A stretch of 14,036 bases of DNA from Frankiaceae bacterium (GTDB taxonomy: Bacteria; Actinomycetota; Actinomycetes; JADGOU01): the NCBI GenBank assembly GCA_017882835.1, contig JADGOU010000042.1, positions 1 through 14,036 on the forward strand, read 5' to 3'. This document shows, piece after piece, positions 7,581 through 13,450 of this stretch (positions are counted from its first letter, which is position 1; each line of letters begins with the position of its first letter). The position numbers and the translations under genes are program-made. Below the pieces are notes generated by a model. The model was not told the origin of the DNA, ran no database searches, and was given only the letters and a program-made list of their open reading frames with translations.

Positions 7581-8492
7581 TCAGGCGGTGGCGGTGGCCG
7601 TGCCGGCGACCTTCTCCAGGCCCTTCCTGAACCGCCCGGCGTGGGTCTTCTCCGCCCGGGCCAGGGTCGCGAACCAGTCCGCGATCTCTTCAAAGCCTTC
7701 CTCTCGGGCGGTCTTGGCGAAGCCCGGGTACATGGCGGTGAACTCATAGGTCTCGCCGGCGACCGCGGAGCCGAGGTTCTTCGCGGTGTCGCCGATCGCC
7801 TCACCGGTGGCCGGGTCGCCGGCCCCCACGAGGAAGTCGAGGTGGCCGAAGGCGTGGCCGGTCTCACCCTTGGCCGTCTCCTGAAAGAGCTCCTCGATCT
7901 CGGGCAGGTTCTCGATCTTGGCCTGGCGGGCGAAGTACAGGTAGCGACGGTTGGCCTGGCTCTCGCCGGCGAACGCCTCCTTGAGATTTTCGTGGGTCTG
8001 CGTTCCAACGAGCGTGGACATGCGAGGCGACTCCTTCAGTTGAGCTGGTGTGAGAACGGGGGAAGCTGGCGTCAAGACAGTGGACCGGTCAGGGGCCGGG
8101 GGCTGGCAGCCGGGGCAGAGACCGCGAAACTGCAGGTCGTACCGGCGGACCACGAAGCCGGTGTGCTCGGCAGCGGCTCCGACCAGCGAGTCCGGCACCG
8201 GCAGATCGACCTCGACGGTACGGCGGCAGCCGTCGCAAATGAGGTGGTCGTGTCGGTCGGTGTTGGCGTCGTAGCGGGCGCCACCATCGCCGAAAGAGAG
8301 TTCGCGAACGTAGCCGCCCTCGACCAACCGAGCCAGCGAGCGGTAGACGGTGGCTGGACCGATGCCCGGGCGGACTCGACGCACCCGGTTGAACACCTCG
8401 CCGGCGCTGGGGTGGTCACCAGCGGTGCGCAGCACGTTTAGGACGGCCTGGCGCTGCGGCGTCAGCCGCAGGTCGCGCGGGTCGTCCGTCAT
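7581..8492 (-). CDS. Fur-family regulator fused to a rubrerythrin domain
   Basis: One uninterrupted frame of 303 residues joins two proteins that are normally separate. Residues 1-130 are a Fur/PerR-type metalloregulator: a winged helix with ATVYRSLARLVEGGYV (47-62), an HDH metal-binding segment (81-83), and CDGC (86-89) and CPGC (126-129) structural-zinc pairs. Residues 131-157 are a Pro/Thr/Ser-rich linker with an imperfect repeat (VLTPASP, VLTPAQL). Residues 158-303 are a rubrerythrin-type ferritin-like diiron domain; counted from M158 the expected ligands are present (E20, E53, E90, E93, E124, H127), but the C-terminal rubredoxin domain is missing. Rubrerythrin reduces hydrogen peroxide, so a peroxide/iron-sensing role is likely by inference. 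The Fur ATG has GGAGAGG five bases upstream. An internal strong ribosome binding site and ATG at 8021 would also give free 146-residue rubrerythrin. Confidence 0.85.
   Translation of the reverse strand: MTDDPRDLRLTPQRQAVLNVLRTAGDHPSAGEVFNRVRRVRPGIGPATVYRSLARLVEGGYVRELSFGDGGARYDANTDRHDHLICDGCRRTVEVDLPVPDSLVGAAAEHTGFVVRRYDLQFRGLCPGCQPPAPDRSTVLTPASPVLTPAQLKESPRMSTLVGTQTHENLKEAFAGESQANRRYLYFARQAKIENLPEIEELFQETAKGETGHAFGHLDFLVGAGDPATGEAIGDTAKNLGSAVAGETYEFTAMYPGFAKTAREEGFEEIADWFATLARAEKTHAGRFRKGLEKVAGTATATA
8019..8036 (-). promoter_or_regulatory. Internal ribosome binding site and ATG for free rubrerythrin
   Basis: Reading leftward, AAGGAG (8036-8031) is followed nine bases later by ATG (8021-8019), exactly where canonical rubrerythrins begin. 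It lies in frame inside the Fur-rubrerythrin gene, so separate initiation would yield rubrerythrin alone. This is the strongest argument that the long frame is not used only as a fusion. Confidence 0.65.
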
Positions 8493-8523
8493 GTGTACCT
8501 CTCCGGGTCGAGCGCCATTGATT

Positions 8524-8570
8524 GACTAATAACGAGTCTCAGTATCGCAGCGATGCCCCATCGCGGGCAA
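8524..8570 (-). promoter_or_regulatory. Candidate promoter and operator of the fur-rubrerythrin gene
   Basis: Reading leftward, TTGCCC (8570-8565) and GATACT (8546-8541) are 18 bp apart and could be -35 and -10 elements. The spacer holds a perfect 6-bp inverted repeat (8550-8555 with 8559-8564, 3-base loop). Just downstream, GACT-N7-AGTC (8524-8538) lies in an AT-rich patch unusual for this DNA and could be the autoregulatory Fur site, although it is not a classical Fur or PerR box. Confidence 0.35.
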
Positions 8571-8614
8571 GTCCGGGGCAGCAACGCCACGTAGCACCCG
8601 GCTGGGACGCCCGA

Positions 8615-8764
8615 TTCCGTCGCCTCGACGCCCAGTCGGGCGAGGTCGGCCGGGAAGCGCACTGGCTCGACGAGGTGGGCCTGGTAGTGCAGGCCGGGCC
8701 GGCGGGCGGAGCCGTCGAGCATGTGCAGACTGCAGGCGACCGCGGGTACGGCGGTGAGGACGTA
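8615..8764 (-). pseudogene. Remnant of a saccharopine dehydrogenase-like C-terminus
   Basis: About 50 codons read like the C-terminal part of bacterial saccharopine dehydrogenase-family (NAD(P)-binding) proteins, including YVLTAVPAVACSLHMLDG and ARRPGLHYQAHLVEP followed by FPADLARLGV. The rest of the protein is absent. Upstream the frame runs into a different remnant on the other strand, and downstream it runs without a stop through the fur promoter. This family call is from memory of the motif and is tentative; random coding-like sequence is the alternative. Confidence 0.35.
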
Positions 8765-8765
8765 G

Positions 8766-8945
8766 GGAGGCGTCGGGTCGCTGCGAGAGCAGGGTGCGCT
8801 GGTGTCGTGGCTGTACCGGATGGCCACCAACGTCCTGGACCGGGTTCGCGCCGAGGGGAGTCGGCGGCTCGCCGACGCCGACGAGCAGGACGGTCAGGGC
8901 TCCGGCCTGATCAAGGAGCTCCCCGACCCCGGGCCGCCTGTCGAA
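8766..8945 (+). pseudogene. Remnant resembling ECF sigma factor region 2
   Basis: The frame opens after a TAG at 8763-8765 and contains WLYRMATNVLDRVRAEGSRR, close to the WLYRIATN...LD.LR core of ECF sigma-factor region 2, with one residue fewer than usual between N and LD. An acidic linker and a PVELEGDL-like start of region 4 follow, then similarity ends. There is no region 2 upstream half and no complete region 4, so it cannot be functional. The identification rests on one short motif. Confidence 0.4.
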
Positions 8946-8950
8946 CTGGA

Positions 8951-9061
8951 GGGGGACCTACCTGGGCGGCGTTCGGCTATGCGCTGGTGTCGCTGCCGCT
9001 GGGCATCATCAACCTGACCGTCACCGTCACCGGCTGGGCGCTCGCCCGGCGGCGGTGGCGA
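8951..9061 (+). pseudogene. Remnant resembling a membrane sensor domain
   Basis: A short frame reads TWAAFGYALVSLPLGIINLT and then a second hydrophobic stretch (VTVTGWALA), resembling the first helix of the sensor domain found in some actinobacterial histidine kinase-like proteins. The frame then becomes low-complexity. From about 9055 another frame encodes hydrophobic sequence (LLAVLVAAGHVL, then GLLVVGVGGALLYG) that I cannot assign. Everything here is fragmentary. Confidence 0.3.
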
Positions 9062-9338
9062 CCTTGCTCGCCGTACTCGTCGCGGCGGGCCATGTGTTGC
9101 GGGGCCGACCGCGCACGCAGTTCGCCGAGACCGCCGGCCTGCTCGTCGTGGGCGTGGGCGGGGCGCTGCTCTACGGCTGCTGCCCGCCAGCCCCGCGTTC
9201 TTGTTGGCCTAATCTGTCCTTCGCGGGCTGCTGCGCTTCGACAGCCCAGTTCAGATCACCGGCCGAACGGTGCTCACCGACACCGAAGTATGCGGTCTAC
9301 CGATGGCGGCAGGGCAACGAGTGGTGGGGTTCCCTTAG
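9062..9338. other. Intergenic, decayed sequence without a recognisable gene
   Basis: Apart from the unassigned hydrophobic frame up to about 9180, I see no ribosome binding site followed by a family-like protein, no RNA gene and no array here. It belongs to the stretch of gene fragments left of the Tn3 remnant. Confidence 0.5.
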
Positions 9339-9344
9339 CTAACG

Positions 9345-9698
9345 TTGCCCGGAGTGGTACGCCACCTGGCCAATGTGGAGCGTTCGTGGGTGCGCGACGT
9401 CTTCGCCGGTCAGGATGGTCTGGTCTTCGACTGGAGCGAGGGCGACCCCGACGGTGAGTTGCACGTGCCCCAGGACCTCACCATGGCCGATCTGTTGCCC
9501 GACTATGCCGCTGAGACTCAGCGCTGCGACGCGGTTGTGGCGGCAGCCGTCTCGCTGGACATGTGCTCGGCGCAGCGCGGCTTCTCGCTGCGCCGGGTTC
9601 TGCTGCACCTGATCGAGGAGACTGCTCGACACCTGGGGCATATCGACCTGCTGCGCGAGCGGGCCGGCGGTCGCGTCGGTGAGGAGCCGGCCATCTGA
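9345..9698 (+). pseudogene. N-terminally truncated DinB/DUF664 family protein
   Basis: The frame encodes up to 117 residues that match the C-terminal two thirds of DUF664/DinB-fold proteins: RHLANVERSW near residue 6, an acidic DPDGELHVP loop, and RRVLLHLIEETARHLGHIDL near 83-102. The presumed metal-binding histidines H7, H96 and H99 are retained. The family is usually about 160-180 residues and begins with a helix of roughly 50 residues that is missing here: an in-frame TAG at 9336 precedes the similarity, and the only early start is a TTG at 9345 without a ribosome binding site. It is most likely a dead fragment, although a short translated product cannot be excluded. Members of this family are often thiol-dependent enzymes of unknown substrate. 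Confidence 0.6.
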
Positions 9699-9769
9699 AT
9701 GTTCTGCGTCGTTCGCTAGCACAGTCATCGCACGTAGGGGATGGTCTATCGGGCTGGGTGGTCGGACCC

Positions 9770-9907
9770 CTAGTCGTGGTCGGTGGTGTCCAGGCCCAGG
9801 TGGTGGTGCAGGGTGGCTGCGCCGTGTTCGGTGAGTCGTATGGTCCGCCGGCCGGGATGGCGGGTGAGGCATCCGCTGTCGCACAGGGCGGTGAGCAGGA
9901 GTACGGC
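9770..9907 (-). pseudogene. C-terminal fragment of an ArsR-type regulator
   Basis: About 45 codons ending at a TAG (9770-9772) read as the C-terminus of an ArsR-family winged-helix regulator: LLLTALCDSGCLTRHPGRRT, then IRLTEHGAATLHHHLGLD. The wing and the final LGLD pattern are typical of streptomycete and micromonosporal members. The DNA-binding helices are missing, because upstream (rightward) the sequence becomes the antisense of the Tn3 transposase remnant. The junction is near 9905. Confidence 0.6.
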
Positions 9908-10317
9908 CGGCTCGTGCGCACCACCTACCTGTGCCGCTCCGTTGCCAACGAAGAACTCCGCAGACGCGTACGGCGGCAACTGAACAAGGGTGAGAGCCTG
10001 CACGCGCTGCGCCGCGATCTGTTCTTCGCCCACCAGGGCCATGTTCGTCGCCGCCACCTCGACGACCAGGTGGATCAGGCCCTGTGCTTGACCCTCGTCA
10101 CCAACGCCGCGGTCCTGCGGACGACGACATATCTCGGCGACGCCCTCGATGCCTTGCGCGACGACGGCTACCCCGTCACCGACGAAGCCGCCGCGCACCT
10201 GACACCCGCGCAGCACGACCACATCACAACCTCCTCGGCCGCTACCAATTCAGCGTCACCGATCTCAGCGACGGGCAACTCCGACCGCTACGCGACCCCG
10301 CCGCAGCCGAGGTCTGA
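9908..10317 (+). pseudogene. tnpA: C-terminal remnant of a Tn3-family transposase
   Basis: The reading frame carries hallmark C-terminal motifs of Tn3-family TnpA: RRRVRRQLNKGESLHALRRD, a QALCLTLVTNAAVL stretch, and YPVTDEAAAHLTPAQHDHI. The LNKGE segment probably holds the third catalytic acidic residue. Both ends are damaged. The first roughly 850 residues of a normal transposase are absent. Two extra bases at 10226-10227 (ATC-AC-AAC) shift the frame, so the expected ending NLLGRYQFSVTDLSDGQL continues in the next frame to a TGA at 10315-10317. It is non-functional. The stop is 15 bp from a Tn3-type terminal inverted repeat, as in intact elements. Confidence 0.88.
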
Positions 10318-10332
10318 CCAAGTGACCGCGTG

Positions 10333-10370
10333 CTAAGCGCACGATCCTGTGCGACTGCTACCCACGCCCC
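10333..10370 (-). mobile_element. Tn3-family 38-bp terminal inverted repeat (one end)
   Basis: Read on the minus strand from 10370, the site starts with GGGG and reaches GCGCTTAG at positions 31-38, near the ACGCTAAG inner end of classical 38-bp Tn3-family repeats (6 of 8 bases). Its place directly after the tnpA 3' end is the expected one. No convincing partner repeat or 5-bp target duplication was found. The outer flank up to 10478 has no recognisable gene. Confidence 0.65.
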
Positions 10371-10478
10371 GTGGATGGGCAACCCGGTGTCCGAGCGGCA
10401 GCTGTTCAGCGTCGCGGTGCGCAGCACGCCACCAGCGTTCGGCGAGCCGGCGAAGATCCGGGTGTCGTGCAGCGGTAG

Positions 10479-10799
10479 TCAGGAGCCCGGAGGTTGGTAT
10501 CCGACCTGCTTCCCGGCGGCTGCGTCCACCTCGGCAGTCGAAAGCAGCGGCACTGTCTTCGTTGTGACTCCGCCGCCGGCGCTCACGGCGAGGGCATAGG
10601 CGGCGGCGGCCACGTTGTCCGGCATATCCGCGACAACGTAGAGGTCCCGGTCACCGAAGGCGTAGTAGAACGACTCGATGTCGCCGCCGAGGCTCTCGGC
10701 TGCGGCTTGGGCGGCCGCTTGACGGGCTGTCCCGCCTTGCGCCAGCAGACCTCGGACACCGTCGAGGGTGTAGTTCACCTCGAACAGGTACTTGGGCAT
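10479..10799 (-). CDS. GYD domain-containing protein
   Basis: This is a small soluble protein of 106 residues matching the GYD family, a compact alpha/beta fold of unknown function. It starts MPKYLFEVNYTLDGVRGLLA, with a central ESLGGDIESFYYAFGDRD segment and a LYVVADMPDNVAAAAYAL helix that are typical. There is no signal peptide or membrane segment. The ATG at 10799 is set by GAAGGAG ending six bases upstream; longer in-frame extension to 10946 would run into the neighbouring gene. It begins 32 bp after the stop of the large XRE-STAND gene on the same strand and is probably cotranscribed, which suggests but does not show a shared process. No clear terminator follows it; the Tn3 inverted repeat lies 109 bp beyond its stop. 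Confidence 0.85.
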   Translation of the reverse strand: MPKYLFEVNYTLDGVRGLLAQGGTARQAAAQAAAESLGGDIESFYYAFGDRDLYVVADMPDNVAAAAYALAVSAGGGVTTKTVPLLSTAEVDAAAGKQVGYQPPGS

Positions 10800-10831
10800 G
10801 GACTTCTCCTTCAGTTGGCGTGGGCCTGACG

Positions 10832-13249
10832 CTAGCCCCGTCGCGAGAGGCCGTCCGCCACTTCTGATCCTCGCGGCCCGGATTCCAGCCGGGATGGCCC
10901 CCGCGCGGCGAGCTCGGACAGTGCGCGAGTAATCGCTTGCTCGCACGTCATCGCCTCACCCTCCGCGCAGGCGGCGGCATAGGCCCCTCCACCCAGGATG
11001 TCCCGGGCCGTCGGGAGCCATGCGGCCCGGCGTCGCGCCGGGACCGGCCAAGCGTGCGTGCCACTTGTGCGGCGAAGTTGATCAGCTGCGCTCGCCAACA
11101 TGGCGGCCGGCTCGACGCGTCCCGCCGCCGCGAGCATTTCAGCGACGGCGTCGAGAGCCCCGGGAAGTCCGAGCTTCTCCTGCACCTGGCCCATCAGGGT
11201 CAGGCACTGCTGCAGCAGCTCGCGGGCGCCGGCGTGATCTCCTTCCGCGCTCGCTATGTCAGCGAGGCTGAGCAGCACGAGTGCGATAAAGCGTGGCAGC
11301 TCGAGCGTCCGATACAGCGCCAGGCTCTCGTCCAGCCGACGACGGGCCTTCGCATGGTCGTGCTGGACATCGGCTTCGATCATGCCCAGGTGGTGCAAGA
11401 CCGCAGCCGCGACGAAGGGGTAGTCGGTTGCCCGGGCCAGGGCCAGCGCCTCGTCCAACAGCCGACTCGCGGCCGCATACTCCTCGCGGACCCGCGCCAC
11501 GAACCCGGCGGCGAGCAGGGCGGCGGCGGTGTCGCGGCGGTCCCCGGCTCCCCGGTACAGCGCGACGCTCTCGGTGAGGTATGCCTGGGCCACCGCGTGG
11601 TCGCCTTGGGTCATCGCCAGCTGGCCGGCTCCCAATAAGGCGCCGGCTAGCGGTGCGGGGAGCGCGGCGGATCGGGGGAGCGCGAGCAGCGCCGCCAGGT
11701 GTGCTCGGCCCTCCGTCGCGTGTCCCCGGACGTACCAGAAGTGCCACAGAGCAGCTGCCAACCGCAGACCACTATCGGCGTCGCCGTGGTCGGTGGCCCA
11801 CCCCAGCGCGGCGCGCAGGTTGTCGAGTTCCCGCTCCAGCCGGTCCATCCACCGGGCACTAGCCGGGCCGTAGAAGCCGCGCGCGGCCTCCTCTGCGAAC
11901 GAGAGGTAGTAATTCGTGTGCCAGCGCCGGAGCTCTTCCCCGTCGTCGTCAGCCGCGATTCGCTCGGACCCGTAGGCCCGGATGGTCTCGAGCATCACGT
12001 ACCGGGACTCGTCCTCGGTCGTCCCCGCCGGCTGGATGAGGCTGTTGCGCACCAGCACCTCGATGCCGTCCAGGACGTCGTCGGCGTGGCCGCCGAGGAG
12101 CGACTCGGCCGCCGCCAGGGTGCAGCCGCCGGTGAAGACGCTCAGCCGCCGGAACAGCGTCTGATGCTCGGGGTCGAGGAGGTCGTAACTCCAGGCGATG
12201 GTCTCCCGCATCGTGCGCTGCCGTGCGGGCAGATCCCGGGCGCCGCCAGTCAGCAACGCGAGCCGGTATTCCAGCCGGGACACCATGGCGGCCGGTGGCA
12301 GGACTCGACTGCGGGCCGCGGCCAGCTCGAGGGCGAGGGGCAGCCCGTCGAGGGACCGGCAGATCCCGGCGACCGCCGCGGCGTTGGCCGCCGTCAGCGC
12401 GAACTGTGGGTTGACGGCCTGCACCCGGCGCAGGAAAAGGTCGACAGCGGGGTTCGCAGCCAGCTGGTGCACCGACGGCACATCCGTCGCCTCGGGTGGG
12501 GTCAACGGCGAGACCGGGAACTCGTACTCCACGCGCAGGCGCAACGGTGCGCGGCTGGTGACGAGCGCCCGGAGCTCGGGGCAGCTGGCGAGCAACTCGG
12601 ACACGACGTCGGCGGCGCGCGCCAGGTGCTCGAAGTTGTCCAGCACCAGCAGCACCGGCCGATCCCACAGGGCACCGGTGAGGGCATCGGGCAGCGACGG
12701 TGTCGCGGGCTCCGACAGTCGGAGAGCGCGGGCGATCGAAGCCGGGACGAGGGCGGCGTCGGTCAGCGAAGCCAGCGGCACCCAGACCACCTCGCCGCTG
12801 AACCGTTGTCGCAGCCGGCCGGCGACCTCCACGGCGAGTCGGGTCTTGCCGACACCGCCGGCACCGGTGAGCGTCAGGAGGCGGACGTCGTCGCGATTCA
12901 GCAGGTCGCCGACGGCGGCGACCTCCCGGTCGCGCCCGATCAGCGGACCGGCGGGTGTCGGCAGCGCGGCGCTGAACACCCGTCCACCGCACGCCGGCTG
13001 GGCTCGGCGCCGCGGCCCTGCTGCCGCGACCAGCGCCTGGTGCTGCTCGGGTGGGAGAGCCAAGGCCCGTGCCAGGCGCTGCACGGTGTCGCGGTACGGA
13101 CGGCGCAGGCCCTGCTCCAGGTACCGCACTCCCCGCACACTCAACTTGGCGCGCTCGGCCAACTCCTCCTGCGTGAGTCCGGCCGACGCTCGGAACCGGC
13201 TGAGGAGATCACCAAACGAGCCCCGCCGGGGGGCCTCAGCTTCCCGCAT
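10832..13249 (-). CDS. XRE-type HTH STAND ATPase with TPR repeats
   Basis: This is a signal-transduction ATPase of 805 residues built as DNA-binding domain, switch and sensor. Residues about 13-66 form an XRE/Cro helix-turn-helix (LTQEELAERAKLSVRGVRYLE). Residues about 100-330 form an NB-ARC-like STAND NTPase with LIGRDREV entry (103-110), Walker A GAGGVGKTR (129-137), Walker B VLLVLDN (199-205), a TSRAPLRL sensor segment (231-238) and GLPLALELAAA (302-312). A winged-helix module follows (RTMRETIAWSYDLLDP, 346-360), and then helical TPR repeats from about 480 to 760. The family is thought to oligomerise and activate transcription on ligand or protein sensing; the signal here is unknown. The ATG at 13249 has only a weak GGGA in front. 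The upstream region holds small palindromes and a tandem repeat, and the GYD gene follows by 32 bp. Confidence 0.9.
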   Translation of the reverse strand: MREAEAPRRGSFGDLLSRFRASAGLTQEELAERAKLSVRGVRYLEQGLRRPYRDTVQRLARALALPPEQHQALVAAAGPRRRAQPACGGRVFSAALPTPAGPLIGRDREVAAVGDLLNRDDVRLLTLTGAGGVGKTRLAVEVAGRLRQRFSGEVVWVPLASLTDAALVPASIARALRLSEPATPSLPDALTGALWDRPVLLVLDNFEHLARAADVVSELLASCPELRALVTSRAPLRLRVEYEFPVSPLTPPEATDVPSVHQLAANPAVDLFLRRVQAVNPQFALTAANAAAVAGICRSLDGLPLALELAAARSRVLPPAAMVSRLEYRLALLTGGARDLPARQRTMRETIAWSYDLLDPEHQTLFRRLSVFTGGCTLAAAESLLGGHADDVLDGIEVLVRNSLIQPAGTTEDESRYVMLETIRAYGSERIAADDDGEELRRWHTNYYLSFAEEAARGFYGPASARWMDRLERELDNLRAALGWATDHGDADSGLRLAAALWHFWYVRGHATEGRAHLAALLALPRSAALPAPLAGALLGAGQLAMTQGDHAVAQAYLTESVALYRGAGDRRDTAAALLAAGFVARVREEYAAASRLLDEALALARATDYPFVAAAVLHHLGMIEADVQHDHAKARRRLDESLALYRTLELPRFIALVLLSLADIASAEGDHAGARELLQQCLTLMGQVQEKLGLPGALDAVAEMLAAAGRVEPAAMLASAADQLRRTSGTHAWPVPARRRAAWLPTARDILGGGAYAAACAEGEAMTCEQAITRALSELAARGPSRLESGPRGSEVADGLSRRG

Positions 13250-13289
13250 CGTCGTTCCCGCCGCCGCCTCATCTTCTGATATTCACTGC

Positions 13290-13302
13290 GCCCGGACCGG
13301 GC
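13290..13302. promoter_or_regulatory. 13-bp palindrome upstream of the STAND gene
   Basis: GCCCGG-A-CCGGGC lies 41 bp before the STAND start codon, next to the only AT-rich patch (TGATATTCA, 13277-13285) of the divergent region. It could be an operator beside a minus-strand -10 element. There is no match to a known site. Confidence 0.3.
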
Positions 13303-13318
13303 CGAGCTCCGCAGGATA

Positions 13319-13349
13319 TGTGCCGGTAGCTGTGCCGGTAGCTGTGCCG
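13319..13349. repeat. 12-bp tandem repeat, about 2.6 copies
   Basis: TGTGCCGGTAGC occurs at 13319-13330 and 13331-13342, followed by a partial TGTGCCG copy at 13343-13349. It lies in the divergent region between the STAND gene and the ABM-like gene, outside both coding regions. Confidence 0.7.
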
Positions 13350-13379
13350 CCCACGGTTCCTTCTCCTTCGCCCGGAGCC

Positions 13380-13396
13380 GATCTACGGTCAAGATC
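13380..13396. promoter_or_regulatory. Inverted repeat GATCT-N7-AGATC upstream of the ABM-like gene
   Basis: Two 5-bp arms (13380-13384 and 13392-13396) are separated by seven bases, 55 bp before the ATG at 13451. The spacing suits a dimeric regulator, but no family can be named. Confidence 0.25.
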
Positions 13397-13450
13397 GCAA
13401 TGAGAGTGGACGTGGTGGCGTCCCGGATGCAGGGAAGGCGGAGGTGGGTC

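Noticed and set aside
8070..8075. TTGACG as a -35 element for a separate rubrerythrin promoter in the Fur linker
   Set aside because: No TANNNT-like -10 hexamer lies 16-19 bases downstream.
9301..9338. Candidate partner terminal repeat of the Tn3 remnant (inner end CTTAG)
   Set aside because: Only 16 of 38 bases agree with the repeat at 10333-10370, the GGGG end is missing, and the 5-bp flanks do not match.
8522..9457. A 311-codon plus-strand frame spanning the fragment region
   Set aside because: Its sequence is low-complexity Arg/Gly/Pro-rich apart from a short sensor-like stretch, and the recognisable pieces lie in different frames and strands, so it is not one gene.
9737..9774. Second candidate partner terminal repeat starting GGGG
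   Set aside because: It also agrees at only 16 of 38 positions, the inner end is out of register, and there is no target duplication.
11699..13279. Long plus-strand open frame (about 526 codons) opposite the STAND gene
   Set aside because: It mirrors the coding strand of a clear XRE-STAND-TPR protein and shows no recognisable domain of its own.
13319..13349. Short tandem repeat as a CRISPR array
   Set aside because: The 12-bp units are directly adjacent with no spacers, and no cas-like gene is present.
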